This document shows, piece after piece, positions 35,762-44,427 of a stretch of 64,000 nucleotides of DNA. Source of the DNA: Bacillus sp. FJAT-49711 (GTDB lineage: Bacteria; Bacillota; Bacilli; Bacillales; Bacillaceae_C); contig NZ_JAGYPL010000002.1 of assembly GCF_018343715.1 (NCBI RefSeq), forward strand, positions 248,001 through 312,000, in the 5' to 3' direction. Numbering within the stretch: the stretch's first letter is position 1; each line of letters opens with the position of its first letter. Below the pieces are notes generated by a model, which was not told where the DNA came from, did not search any database, and worked only from the letters and a program-made list of their open reading frames with translations. A program made the position numbers and the translations under genes.

Positions 35762-36319
35762 ATGACTAAGCTGGACTTAGACCACAGTAGTCATGGATTG
35801 GGAGAAGCGAAATCAGATCTAGCAGAAGCGGCTAAAATGAATTACTTAACAACGGATAATGCCATGTTTTTGGAGACGGAAGGACATATGCTCACGATTC
35901 GCGTGGATGGGAAAGTATTCCCCGCTGTTTATTTACATTGTTCCTTTCCTCATATGAATAATAGAATATTTATTTCTGTAAGAACAGGAGAGAAAGAAGA
36001 AATCGGCATCATTAAGTCGTTAGATGAGTTTCCAAGTGAAATTGTTAGTTTGCTAGAAGAACACATAAACCTGCGCTATTTTGCTCCTGAAATTACTAAA
36101 ATCAATAAAATAAACGAAGAATTCGGCTATTCTTATTGGGACACTGAAACAAGCTCAGGAAATTGCTATTTTACCGTTCGTTCCGGCAGAGGAAACGTTA
36201 CTGTCGTTACGACTAATAGGGTATTAATCACTGATGTTGACGGAAACCGATTTATTATTAAAGACGTAGCTGCATTAACAGATAAAGAATATCGAATGGT
36301 AGAAATGTTAATGTCGTAA
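35762..36319 (+). CDS. DUF1854 domain-containing protein
   Basis: A 185-residue protein with the DUF1854 pattern as I remember it: VDGKVFPAVYLHCSFPHMNN, then EEIGIIKSLDEFPSE, LEEHINLRYFAPEITKI, FGYSYWDTETSSG and VTVVTTNRVLITDVDGNRF. No signal peptide or membrane helix, so cytosolic. It starts on the base after the stop of the preceding exporter gene and precedes the second exporter by 200 bases. In other bacteria DUF1854 genes accompany this same ABC exporter type. A role as cytosolic partner or regulator of the transporter is inferred from position only. Confidence 0.88.
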   Translation: MTKLDLDHSSHGLGEAKSDLAEAAKMNYLTTDNAMFLETEGHMLTIRVDGKVFPAVYLHCSFPHMNNRIFISVRTGEKEEIGIIKSLDEFPSEIVSLLEEHINLRYFAPEITKINKINEEFGYSYWDTETSSGNCYFTVRSGRGNVTVVTTNRVLITDVDGNRFIIKDVAALTDKEYRMVEMLMS

Positions 36320-36518
36320 AGAAAAACGGGACTCTAGTTTAACAATTACCGATTTTTTAAGACCGTTGAGTGGAGCGGATGACCAGCACCTGGAGCTGAA
36401 ATCAGTACTAAGGTTTTATTTAAAAAAGGTTTTTCCATATATCGTGAGGGGTTGCTAGTTGCCTGGAGTGGAAATCAGCCACACATTACATAGATCCATT
36501 TTTTAAAAGGGAGTTATT

Positions 36519-38726
36519 ATGAACTTAAACTATGAACTTTCAAATCAAGATCGGTTGGCTGTTCAACAAGAGATTGGGGAAAGCATTCATTATTGTGTAC
36601 CTGCTGATTTATCTCTTACTGGACGAAGAACGTTAGGATACTTTGTGATTGGTGATGAAAAGTGGGCCTATGTTCAAGCTGGAAAGGTGAAAGAAAATGG
36701 TCTTATAGCGGAGGCACATGACTACAAAGTTATTCCGCTAGTTGGGAATGCCATTCTTGAAGCGACTGATGAGCTTGGTAAAAGAATCATTGTACGAGTT
36801 TCGATGGAACATGTGGCTCGACTTTCCTATATTGCCCAAATATTAAACTATATGGCTGCGAAAAGTGAAATTCGAATCTACAATGAAGAGGAAGAACGTG
36901 TATGCTCTAATTGTGGTAGCAGGCTCCATCAAAGTACAAGAGTTTGTCCAAAGTGTATGAATAAAGCAGCAGTAATAAAAAGATTACTAGGTGTGTCTAA
37001 ATCACATTGGCGAATGCTTGTGTTAGGATTAGTCATTTTATTTATTACTTCAGCCGTCACTTTATTAGGACCATATTTTCAAAAGCTGCTTGTCAATTCC
37101 TCGCTTCAGCCACCAGAAGGGCAGAGCCCAAACCTGACTATGTTTTTTATTGCGATTGGAGGAATTTTATTTTCACTAGTCGGAGGCGAACTTTTAAATG
37201 TAGCAAAAGGCCGGGTGATGGCTACAGTAGGTTCAACCATTGCGGCAGATTTACGAAAGCTAGTGTATGAAAAAATTCAAAATCTTTCACTTGGCTTTTT
37301 AACATCGCAAAGAGCGGGCGACCTTATGAACCGCGTAACATCAGACACGAATCGAATTAGAAGGCTGATTGAAGAGGTCTTTACAACGGCTATTTATCAG
37401 ATGATCATGCTCATTGCCGTGACGATCCTTTTATTAATGACTGATTGGCGTTTAGCATTAATTGTGCTATTGCCTGCTCCGTTTGTCGCCTACTTGCAAT
37501 TTATGACTTGGCGCGTGATCGTCAGGCGACTTTTTACAAAACAATGGAAAATATTTGATAGGGCAAACTCTTATCTTCACGATGTATTAAGCGGGATTAG
37601 AGTGGTCAAAACATTTGGTAAGGAAAAGCGCGAAATAAAGCGGTTTAGACAATATAATACGGATTATGCGGGTGCAGCATTTAAAGCGGAAAAAGTATAT
37701 GCTATTTTAACCCCTATCTCAACGTATTTACTCCAGATTAGTACGTATTTTGTATTATTAGTAGGGTGTAATATGATTTTAAAAGGCAATCTCAACCTCG
37801 GCGAACTTGTTCAATTCACAGGTTATGCAAGCATGATTTTTGGACCGCTCGCCTGGATGATGAATATGCCAAGATGGATCGCAAATGCAGTCATTGCCAT
37901 TGACCGTATTTTTTCTGTCATTGATGAAGATCCGGAGATTTTCGATAAGGATACATCTGTTCAGCATTCCATCCGAGGTACGATTCGATTTAATGATGTT
38001 ACATTTGGTTATAAGTCGTATGAACCGGTTTTAAAGCATATTAATTTTGAGATACAACCTGGGGAAATGATTGGGCTTGTCGGGCATTCCGGCTCAGGTA
38101 AATCAACGCTCATTAATTTAGTTTCTCGTTTCTATGATATAAATGAAGGGGAAATCCTAATTGATGGGATCGATATAAGGACGATCAAGCAGGAAGAGCT
38201 GCGTTCACAAATAGGTGTAGTCCTCCAAGAAACGATGCTGTTTAGAGGTTCCATTATGGAAAACATTCGTTATTCCAAGCCAGAAGCAACGATGGAAGAA
38301 GTGATTCAGGCGGCTAGGATTGCAAATGCACATGATTTTATCATTAAATTACCGGATGGATATGATACGAGATTAGAAGAGAACGGCAATAATATTTCGG
38401 GAGGAGAGCGGCAACGAATTACGATAGCTCGTGCAGTACTCCATAATCCACGCATCCTCATTTTGGACGAAGCAACCGCCTCTCTTGATATCGACACTGA
38501 AACAGCGATTCAAGAAGCGCTGCAAAGGATCACGAAGAATCGAACGACGATCGCCATTGCACACAGGCTTTCTACCTTAAAGAATGCTGATCGCCTGTTT
38601 GTCCTTCATAAAGGTGAAATTGCTGAGATTGGAACTCATCAAGAACTGATGGAAAGACAAGGAATCTATTATGGCTTAATTATGGCTCAGCGAAATATGA
38701 CGAAAACGAAGGCGAAAACAGGTTAA
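36519..38726 (+). CDS. Second ABC exporter of the pair, with N-terminal zinc ribbon
   Basis: A 735-residue half-transporter paralogous to the one at 33473. Order: cytosolic N-terminal domain (about 1-120), zinc ribbon (Cys129, 132, 143, 146: CSNCGS and CPKCM), six-helix exporter domain (about 160-450), and an ATPase with GHSGSGKST, ISGGERQR, LILDEATASLD and AHRLST. Both partners keep the catalytic Glu, so this is not a pair with one degenerate site. RBS AAAGGGAG before ATG. With the DUF1854 gene it makes a three-gene operon closed by a strong terminator. Probably a heterodimeric exporter; substrate unknown. Confidence 0.9.
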   Translation: MNLNYELSNQDRLAVQQEIGESIHYCVPADLSLTGRRTLGYFVIGDEKWAYVQAGKVKENGLIAEAHDYKVIPLVGNAILEATDELGKRIIVRVSMEHVARLSYIAQILNYMAAKSEIRIYNEEEERVCSNCGSRLHQSTRVCPKCMNKAAVIKRLLGVSKSHWRMLVLGLVILFITSAVTLLGPYFQKLLVNSSLQPPEGQSPNLTMFFIAIGGILFSLVGGELLNVAKGRVMATVGSTIAADLRKLVYEKIQNLSLGFLTSQRAGDLMNRVTSDTNRIRRLIEEVFTTAIYQMIMLIAVTILLLMTDWRLALIVLLPAPFVAYLQFMTWRVIVRRLFTKQWKIFDRANSYLHDVLSGIRVVKTFGKEKREIKRFRQYNTDYAGAAFKAEKVYAILTPISTYLLQISTYFVLLVGCNMILKGNLNLGELVQFTGYASMIFGPLAWMMNMPRWIANAVIAIDRIFSVIDEDPEIFDKDTSVQHSIRGTIRFNDVTFGYKSYEPVLKHINFEIQPGEMIGLVGHSGSGKSTLINLVSRFYDINEGEILIDGIDIRTIKQEELRSQIGVVLQETMLFRGSIMENIRYSKPEATMEEVIQAARIANAHDFIIKLPDGYDTRLEENGNNISGGERQRITIARAVLHNPRILILDEATASLDIDTETAIQEALQRITKNRTTIAIAHRLSTLKNADRLFVLHKGEIAEIGTHQELMERQGIYYGLIMAQRNMTKTKAKTG

Positions 38727-38747
38727 ATAGGGGTTTATGAAATATAA

Positions 38748-38780
38748 TAAAAAGGCTGACGCTTTCGTCGGCCTTTTTTA
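38748..38780 (+). terminator. Terminator of the ABC/DUF1854 operon
   Basis: AAAAAGGCTGACG / CGTCGGCCTTTTTT around 38749-38779, a short loop and T7 tail. Confidence 0.92.
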
Positions 38781-38965
38781 ACGACAGCCCTCATAATGCG
38801 TAATTTTAGCGGAATAATAGTACCGGATCTAAAGTAGTGATGGTTGGAAACAATTCACGGCCTTGTACAATATATTGAACGAATCATTTTACTATTTATT
38901 ATTAATAGAGCGATAGGATAAATGTGCTATTTTCATGCGACAGATGAAAATAAACGTTCGACAAT

Positions 38966-39006
38966 ATAAAAAGATCCTAAAGAAAAGTTCTCTAGGATCT
39001 TTTTGA
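38966..39006. terminator. Terminator, mainly for the minus-strand gene at 39046
   Basis: Perfect 12-bp stem AAAAAGATCCTA / TAGGATCTTTTT. The bases between 38781 and this hairpin contain no gene I can support. Confidence 0.85.
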
Positions 39007-39045
39007 TCTATATAATAATATTCCCTACTCTTAGGCAATACTTAA

Positions 39046-39417
39046 TTAGCGAATCAAAGTGGGACCTACTAATACTCTTGGGTTTGTACCTAGTGCCAAT
39101 TTACTAATATTTACGTAGCTTATTTCCCGATACTTAGTTAGGATTTGTTTTAGTTCTTGGAATCTGCTGTCGGTTTTTAATTTCTCAATTTCCTGTCTAT
39201 AGACAGACAGTACATAATCGTCTTGGGATGTTGGATAGAAATTACTTGGATCTTCATCCATAAGCAAGGCGCCCATGAATTGATAACCATATTGAAGTTG
39301 TCGAGTAAGCTGGATGACGTTAATGAACTTTTGAAATAAAGTGGGTTTTGTTTGATTTAATTTCTCAATTTCTTGTTTAGTGTCTAATAATTCGTTTAAG
39401 CATGGTGCTACAAGCAT
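39046..39417 (-). CDS. Hypothetical protein, 123 residues
   Basis: A firm gene: GAAAGGAG stands correctly before ATG 39417. The product is soluble, mostly helical, with ELLDTKQEIEKLNQ near the start and ISKLALGTNPRVLVGPTLIR at the end. No membrane segment or recognised motif. It starts 24 bases after the stop of the thioesterase gene upstream, so they are likely co-transcribed, and it carries the terminator. I do not recognise the family. Confidence 0.7.
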   Translation of the reverse strand: MLVAPCLNELLDTKQEIEKLNQTKPTLFQKFINVIQLTRQLQYGYQFMGALLMDEDPSNFYPTSQDDYVLSVYRQEIEKLKTDSRFQELKQILTKYREISYVNISKLALGTNPRVLVGPTLIR

Positions 39418-39441
39418 GTTTGTTCTCCTTTCAAAAAGTGG

Positions 39442-39957
39442 TTAATCCCAAGGCTTATCCAATACAAGATGGGATACAAGCTCCTTATTTTGATGCCTTT
39501 TTAACTTCCTTATCTTTTCACGTTCTTTTCCAGTTTCAAAAAGATATTTTTCCTCTTCGGTTTCTGGAATAATATCTGGTACTTCAATCGGTCGTTTATT
39601 ATCATCTAGTGGAACAAAGGTGAGGAAGGCTGTAGTGGCGATTCTACGTTCACCCGTCTCCAGATCCTCCGCAATAACCTTGCAGAAAATTTCCATCGAT
39701 GTTTTTCCTGTATAACTTACAAATGATTCGATACAGACGGAATCACTTTGTCTGATTGGCTCTATAAAATTGACAGAATCGGTTGAAGCGGTGACGCATT
39801 CTTTCACCCTTGAATGTCTACGGGCAGAAAGGGTGGCACATGCATCCATCTTTTTCATTAAGACTCCGCCGAATAATGTATGATAATTGTTCAAATCATT
39901 AATTAGAACTTGATCGGTTTGAACTACGCGTGTTTCTTTCATTTTTTTGTTTTCCAT
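39442..39957 (-). CDS. Acyl-CoA thioesterase, hotdog fold (YkhA-like)
   Basis: The 171-residue protein has the BFIT/YciA-type hotdog signatures: NDLNNYHTLFGGVLMKKMDA (residues about 20-39, with the active-site Asp region), VTASTDSVNFIEPI and VSYTGKTSMEIFCKV. Such enzymes hydrolyse acyl-CoA, often as hexamers regulated by CoA or nucleotides. The frame extends to 40014, but AAAGGGTGATATCATC places the start at ATG 39957. Cytosolic. Likely co-transcribed with the hypothetical gene downstream. Confidence 0.9.
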   Translation of the reverse strand: MENKKMKETRVVQTDQVLINDLNNYHTLFGGVLMKKMDACATLSARRHSRVKECVTASTDSVNFIEPIRQSDSVCIESFVSYTGKTSMEIFCKVIAEDLETGERRIATTAFLTFVPLDDNKRPIEVPDIIPETEEEKYLFETGKEREKIRKLKRHQNKELVSHLVLDKPWD

Positions 39958-40105
39958 GATGATATCACCCTTTTGTAAAGATGTATTCGTGAATGTGGTG
40001 ATGTAACTTTTCACAACGGTAATTATAGTTCTGTTGATTAAGGATGTACAATGCCAATCCTACATAGGTTTCATAACGATTTAACATGAAAGCGGTTATA
40101 GAAAA

Positions 40106-40136
40106 ATAAAATAAAACTCCTGCGCAAAGGAGCTTT
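40106..40136 (-). terminator. Terminator of the LysR-family gene
   Basis: AAGCTCCT / AGGAGTTTT with a 6-base loop, followed by ATTTTATTTTT on the minus strand; overlaps the end of the gene. Confidence 0.6.
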
Positions 40137-41037
40137 ACTTTGAATTGGATGAATGGAGATTTGTAAGTTTTGATTTAGCAAAGTGGATAAATTCCTTAGC
40201 AATCTGCGATAAATACGTATCTTTTTTCCAAATTAGGGCTAAGTTCCACTCGATTGTTGGATTAGTAATGGTGATAGTATGTAAATGGCTTGCCAGTTCA
40301 GCGCATGTACTTTCCGGTAATAATGTAATCCCAAGATTAGAAGCAACCATCTCTTCAATAAAATCTAATTGTGATGTTTCTGAAATTATGTTTGGTTGAA
40401 ATCCTGTTTCCCGGCAGGCAGATAAAATTAAATTTCTTAGCTCAAATTCTTGATTAAACATTATGAATTTTTCCTTTTTTAGTGCCTCCAGTGTCACTTC
40501 TTCTTTTTTAACGAGAGAATGGGAGAGAGGAACAACAAGTTTTAAATTCTCATTAATGAATGAATAGTAGTCAAGCTGACTGTGATCTTCAGGAAGAACG
40601 ATTACACCTAGATCTAGTCGATTGTCGATAATCTTTTCCTCAATTAGTTTTGACCCATCCTCTTCTAACTGGAACGTCACGTCAGGATATTCAGTATGGA
40701 AGGAAGCGAGAAGCTCAGAAAAAAAGAATGAATTAGTAATCGTAGGCAACCCGATGCGTATACGTCCTTTTTTTGGAGTGAGCAAGTTGCCAAGCTCGGT
40801 TTTGAGCAAATCTACTTGCTTTACAATGATGTGTGCATGTTTGTTCAGGACGTGGCCTGCATCCGTTAGGATGATCTTTTTTCGCGAACGGACGAAAAGT
40901 GGTGTGCCTAATTCCTCCTCCAATGATTTTATAATTCTGCTAAGTGCAGGTTGTGTAATATATAAGTTTTCAGCCGCCTCGGTAAAACTGCCGGTTCGGG
41001 CTACTTCCATAAAATACTCTATGTATGTCGTTTTCAA
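40135..41037 (-). CDS. LysR-family transcriptional regulator
   Basis: About 300 residues. The N-terminal winged helix reads YFMEVARTGSFTEAAENLYI, then TQPALSRIIKSLEEELGTPLF. A periplasmic-binding-like effector domain follows (about 90-295, GRIRIGLPTITNSFF, DLGVIVLPEDH, SNLGITLLPEST), similar to the CidR/YwbI group. AAAGGTG fits a TTG start at 41037 (MKTTYIEYFMEV); a GTG at 41049 overlaps the ribosome binding site. LysR proteins usually control a divergent neighbour, here the AAA ATPase operon at 41388 across 350 bases, but the three hairpins in between make that uncertain. Confidence 0.9.
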   Translation of the reverse strand: MKTTYIEYFMEVARTGSFTEAAENLYITQPALSRIIKSLEEELGTPLFVRSRKKIILTDAGHVLNKHAHIIVKQVDLLKTELGNLLTPKKGRIRIGLPTITNSFFFSELLASFHTEYPDVTFQLEEDGSKLIEEKIIDNRLDLGVIVLPEDHSQLDYYSFINENLKLVVPLSHSLVKKEEVTLEALKKEKFIMFNQEFELRNLILSACRETGFQPNIISETSQLDFIEEMVASNLGITLLPESTCAELASHLHTITITNPTIEWNLALIWKKDTYLSQIAKEFIHFAKSKLTNLHSSNSK

Positions 41038-41118
41038 TATGTTCAACACCTTTGTATACAGAAAGTGATTTTACCTAGTTTATCATATACGAAAAAATAA
41101 GGTGAATTTTGAAAGCGA

Positions 41119-41134
41119 AAAGCCTTAAGGCTTT
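41119..41134. repeat. Palindrome in the LysR/AAA intergenic region
   Basis: AAAGCCTTAAGGCTTT, a perfect 16-bp palindrome with no loop, then CTTTG on the plus strand. Confidence 0.6.
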
Positions 41135-41188
41135 CTTTGTATATAGATCCGAGCCGCTAATTCCTTCCTCTTTTATAAAAAATCTATG

Positions 41189-41216
41189 ACGAGCTTGGGT
41201 TTCCAAGCTCGTTTTG
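41189..41216 (+). terminator. Orphan hairpin in the LysR/AAA intergenic region
   Basis: ACGAGCTTGG / CCAAGCTCGT with a 4-base loop and TTTT. No plus-strand gene precedes it, so it may be a relic or an attenuator. Confidence 0.55.
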
Positions 41217-41267
41217 AATAATTGGCAGCTTATTCTCATTTTATATTAAATACCATATAGATCATAT

Positions 41268-41304
41268 AAAACCTATGAACAGATAGTCTTTGTTCATAGG
41301 TTTT
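41268..41304 (+). terminator. Orphan hairpin just upstream of the AAA operon
   Basis: Perfect 13-bp stem AAAACCTATGAAC / GTTCATAGGTTTT followed by AATATAATATAGG. It ends 83 bases before the AAA gene start. Confidence 0.6.
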
Positions 41305-41387
41305 AATATAATATAGGTTAAAGAGAACAGAAACAGATTATTTGAACAAGTATATAATGAATGAATATATGAAAAGGGGTTTGAAAA

Positions 41388-43025
41388 ATGGAAAAAAAGA
41401 TTGATAGAGAAAGGTTAATGGCTAATTTATTTAAGGCGCGTTTTCCATTTCTTTATATATCGACGTGGGAAGAGGAAAGAGCACTTTCTCTCATTCAATC
41501 AATTGCTTCCAACCAAGAATTAATTAAGACGCAAAGAAAAGTGTTGACATGGAAGCTAACGACAGGATTTGAGGGAGAAGAAACTGGGAAATCAGGTACA
41601 AGATCGGCGATTAAAGCTTTAGAAATGATTGAAAGTTATCAAAGTCCTGCCATTTTCGTACTTCAAGACTTTCATATATTTTTCGGTGATGAAAGGCGTC
41701 AGCCAGATCATCAAGTTACCCGCAAATTAAGGGATATTAGCTTTAAATTAAAGCGCAGCCCCATTCCGAAAAACGTTGTATTTCTTTCTCCGGTTTTATT
41801 ATTGCCGCATGATCTTGAGAAGGATATCACAATATTTGACTTTAACCTGCCTACCTTTAATGAAATCAAACAAATACTGGAAGAAATGATAGCTGTTAAT
41901 AAGCAAAGCGGTCGAATTGAAATAAGCCTCAATGAAGAGGAAAAAGAAAAACTTGTAAATGCTGCACTAGGACTAACTTTATCTGAGGCTGAAAATGCGT
42001 TTGCCCGAGCAATGGTGGACGATGGAAAACTTTCCATCGATGATGTAGATGTCGTGCTTGGCGAAAAAGAACAAATCATTAAAAAGACGGAAATTCTTGA
42101 GTTTGTTAATAATCGTTTAAATATGGAGGATGTAGGTGGGCTGGAAAATTTAAAAAGATGGCTGCGAAAAAGAAATAAGTCATGGCTCGAATCAGCACAA
42201 AAATATGGCCTTCCCGCTCCAAAGGGTGTATTGATTACAGGTGTGCCTGGTTGCGGTAAAAGTCTTATCAGCAAAGCGATAAGCGAGATGTGGCAGCTCC
42301 CTTTATTACGGCTCGACATCGGAAAAATTTTTAGCGGGCTTGTTGGCAGCAGTGAAGAGAATATGAGAAAAGCAGTTCAAACGGCAGAAGCAATCGCTCC
42401 TTCAATATTATGGATCGATGAGATCGAAAAAGGTTTTAGCGGAGTAAATTCTTCTGGAGACGGAGGAACAACATCTAGAATTTTTGGTCATTTTCTAACG
42501 TGGATGCAAGAAAAGGAAAAGCCTGTGTTTGTTATTGCAACCGCAAATAATATTTCTAGCTTGCCTACTGAATTATTGCGCAAAGGGCGATTTGACGAAA
42601 TATTCTTTGTCGATTTGCCGACACATCGGGAAAGAATTGAGATATTCCGAGTTCATTTAGAGAAAAGGTTAAAAGATCCTGCCATTTATGGTGATTTTCA
42701 TATAAATCAAGACACTCTTAATAGACTTGCTAGCTTGACAGAAGGATTTGTCGGTGCTGAAATTGAACAAGTAGTCATTAATGGGTTATTTGAAGCATTT
42801 TACGAAGATCGAAGTGTTACATTACATGATTTCGAAAAAATATGTAAACAATTTATCCCATTGTCGGTCACGCAAGCGGAGCATATAAAAAGTATTCGTG
42901 ACTGGGCAAATGTTAGAGCTGTAGCGGCAACTCCGTTTGAAGATCGATCAGAATATAGTGAAAGTGTTGAAACAGCTGATAGCGATATTAGTACATCACG
43001 CGGTGGCCGCACGATTGATTTTTAG
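41388..43025 (+). CDS. AAA-family ATPase, Ycf46-like
   Basis: A 545-residue protein. The N-terminal 240 residues resemble a degenerate ATPase-like domain (FPFLYISTWEEERALSLI; SPAIFVLQDFHIFF). The C-terminal classical AAA module has GVPGCGKS Walker A (about 285-292), ILWIDEIEKGF Walker B with catalytic Glu, and ATANNISSLPTELLRKGRFDEIFFVDLP with sensor and Arg-finger residues. This is the layout of the plastid/cyanobacterial Ycf46 ATPases. The tail ends GGRTIDF; the membrane protein two genes on ends EGRIVDF. RBS AAAAGGGG. It leads a tight five-gene operon and could act as its motor or unfoldase. Confidence 0.92.
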   Translation: MEKKIDRERLMANLFKARFPFLYISTWEEERALSLIQSIASNQELIKTQRKVLTWKLTTGFEGEETGKSGTRSAIKALEMIESYQSPAIFVLQDFHIFFGDERRQPDHQVTRKLRDISFKLKRSPIPKNVVFLSPVLLLPHDLEKDITIFDFNLPTFNEIKQILEEMIAVNKQSGRIEISLNEEEKEKLVNAALGLTLSEAENAFARAMVDDGKLSIDDVDVVLGEKEQIIKKTEILEFVNNRLNMEDVGGLENLKRWLRKRNKSWLESAQKYGLPAPKGVLITGVPGCGKSLISKAISEMWQLPLLRLDIGKIFSGLVGSSEENMRKAVQTAEAIAPSILWIDEIEKGFSGVNSSGDGGTTSRIFGHFLTWMQEKEKPVFVIATANNISSLPTELLRKGRFDEIFFVDLPTHRERIEIFRVHLEKRLKDPAIYGDFHINQDTLNRLASLTEGFVGAEIEQVVINGLFEAFYEDRSVTLHDFEKICKQFIPLSVTQAEHIKSIRDWANVRAVAATPFEDRSEYSESVETADSDISTSRGGRTIDF

Positions 43026-43047
43026 AAAGAAAGGTGGATGAAGCTCT

Positions 43048-43494
43048 ATGAGTATTGAACTCGTCCTCATACCAGTAGGGATTGTCGTCATACAAGCAGC
43101 TAGTTCATTAATTGAGAAAAAAGAAGGGAATACATATAGCATCCAAACGGTAATGAAGCGGCAGCATCTATTGCAAAAGGCGGTACAACAATATGGCTGC
43201 AACGTATCTGAAATAAACGAAAACGACTACTTGACGGAAGTGGGAGACATTAAAATCTTTTTCCGACAGAATGAAAAGGGGATATTTGAAGCGATATTTG
43301 ATGAAAGTGTCAAAAAAGAGGACGCTGTGGAATTTATTGATAACCTGCATACCGAATATAAATATCTAATTCAGCAAGAGACGTACGAAAGACTAATGCA
43401 GCAGGCACATGAAAAAGGCCTTTCGTTGGAGTCAGAAGAAATTCAGCAAGACCGCTCTATTCTTTTAACCTTTAATATAAATCAATTCGATTGA
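43048..43494 (+). CDS. DUF1257 (Ycf35-like) protein
   Basis: A 148-residue soluble protein. The start MSIELVLIPVGIVVIQAASS is hydrophobic, but an acidic alpha/beta part follows (QKAVQQYGCNVSEINENDYL, GDIKIFFRQNEKGIFEAIF). The C-terminal half is RLMQQAHEKGLSLESEE and ends in ILLTFNINQFD. This fits DUF1257, the family of the plastid open frame Ycf35, which has an unknown function. It lies 22 bases after the Ycf46-like gene (RBS AAAGAAAGGTGG) and 12 bases before the DUF2997 gene. Co-occurrence of Ycf35- and Ycf46-like proteins supports the call. Confidence 0.78.
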   Translation: MSIELVLIPVGIVVIQAASSLIEKKEGNTYSIQTVMKRQHLLQKAVQQYGCNVSEINENDYLTEVGDIKIFFRQNEKGIFEAIFDESVKKEDAVEFIDNLHTEYKYLIQQETYERLMQQAHEKGLSLESEEIQQDRSILLTFNINQFD

Positions 43495-43506
43495 TAGGTG
43501 GGTAAA

Positions 43507-43719
43507 ATGAACGATAAAAAGCTAACAATCAAAATTACAGAAGACGGGAAAATATTCGCTGAGACGATAGGGATTAAAGGCGCGGAATGCATGGAATACA
43601 TTGAGCTTTTAGAGGAGCTGCTTGATGCGCAAATTGTTGATTCTGCGTATACGGCAGAATACTATGAAACAGAAAGGCGGATAACTCTCCAAAACGAGCA
43701 GTTCATTAAGGAGGAATAA
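43507..43719 (+). CDS. DUF2997 small protein
   Basis: A 70-residue protein beginning MNDKKLTIKITEDGKIFAET, with KGAECMEYIELLEELLDAQ in the middle. DUF2997 members are small proteins with an N-terminal beta hairpin and this KG-x-x-C-x-E core. A GTG three codons upstream belongs to the GGTGGG ribosome binding site, so ATG 43507 is the start. It is sandwiched between DUF1257 and the membrane HhH gene. In cyanobacteria DUF2997 often neighbours DUF1257 as well, from memory. The conserved Cys could be a modification or metal site; that is inference. Confidence 0.8.
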   Translation: MNDKKLTIKITEDGKIFAETIGIKGAECMEYIELLEELLDAQIVDSAYTAEYYETERRITLQNEQFIKEE

Positions 43720-43722
43720 AGT

Positions 43723-44427
43723 ATGGCAATTACCAATAAAGGAAAGGCATGGGAACTAAGGAATTCGATCTGGATGCTTTGGGCGATTTTTTCATTCGGA
43801 TTTTTGAATTATATTTCGTTTTTTTATACAGCGTATCGGGTGAAACAGAGGAAGTGGTTTATTGCCGGTATTATATATTCATTAATATTAATTATGAATA
43901 TGGTTGTAACTGAAATTGTTTCAAAAGATCACTGGGTTTACGATCTATCAATGGCTACTTTTCTATTTGGTTGGATTTTTTCAGTTTTCCACGTATATAA
44001 AATCAGGGCAGAGTACTTATTAAGGCTCGAAGCGAGGATCACATCCGGACAAAAGGAAAAAGAAATTCAATCTTTGAAAGAGCAAATTAAACGAGAATAT
44101 AGTGGAATTGAACCATTCCATCATGCGAATGACGATTCGAAGGAAACTTTAATTCAAACGAATCATGAAGAAGAAATGGGTATTATTGATATTAATACAG
44201 CTACGGAAGAAGAGATTGCTAGAGTACCGGGAATAGGTGCTTTATTTGCAAAAAAAGTAGTAGAAGCAAGGGACAAGGAAAATGGTTTTACTTCTTTTGA
44301 CCACTTTGCACAAGTCATGTCCATCAAACCGCACCTTATTGCAAAGATCAAGCCTCATCTTGCTTTTCCTGAAAAACCAAAATTGAAAATTTCGGAGCGA
44401 GCCGAAGGAAGAATTGTGGATTTCTAA
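43723..44427 (+). CDS. Membrane protein with C-terminal helix-hairpin-helix domain
   Basis: A 234-residue protein with three membrane helices in the first half (about 17-38, 46-64, 74-92) and a charged coiled segment (about 97-125). A ComEA-like helix-hairpin-helix domain follows (about 150-210: IIDINTATEEEIARVPGIG, then AKKVVEARDKENGF). The tail ends EGRIVDF, echoing GGRTIDF at the end of the AAA ATPase. AAGGAGGAATAAAG precedes the ATG inside the DUF2997 gene. It probably anchors the system to the membrane and binds DNA, RNA or a partner. Its stop overlaps the next start (TAATG). Confidence 0.85.
   Translation: MAITNKGKAWELRNSIWMLWAIFSFGFLNYISFFYTAYRVKQRKWFIAGIIYSLILIMNMVVTEIVSKDHWVYDLSMATFLFGWIFSVFHVYKIRAEYLLRLEARITSGQKEKEIQSLKEQIKREYSGIEPFHHANDDSKETLIQTNHEEEMGIIDINTATEEEIARVPGIGALFAKKVVEARDKENGFTSFDHFAQVMSIKPHLIAKIKPHLAFPEKPKLKISERAEGRIVDF

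Noticed and set aside
36320-36518. Repeat element in the gap after DUF1854
   Set aside because: CCTGGAG(C/T)(T/G)GAAATCAG-like blocks recur twice, but too short and degenerate to call.
41711-42319. Reverse-strand 202-residue frame opposite the AAA ATPase
   Set aside because: Ser/Phe-rich translation of a well-supported gene's complement; no start signals.
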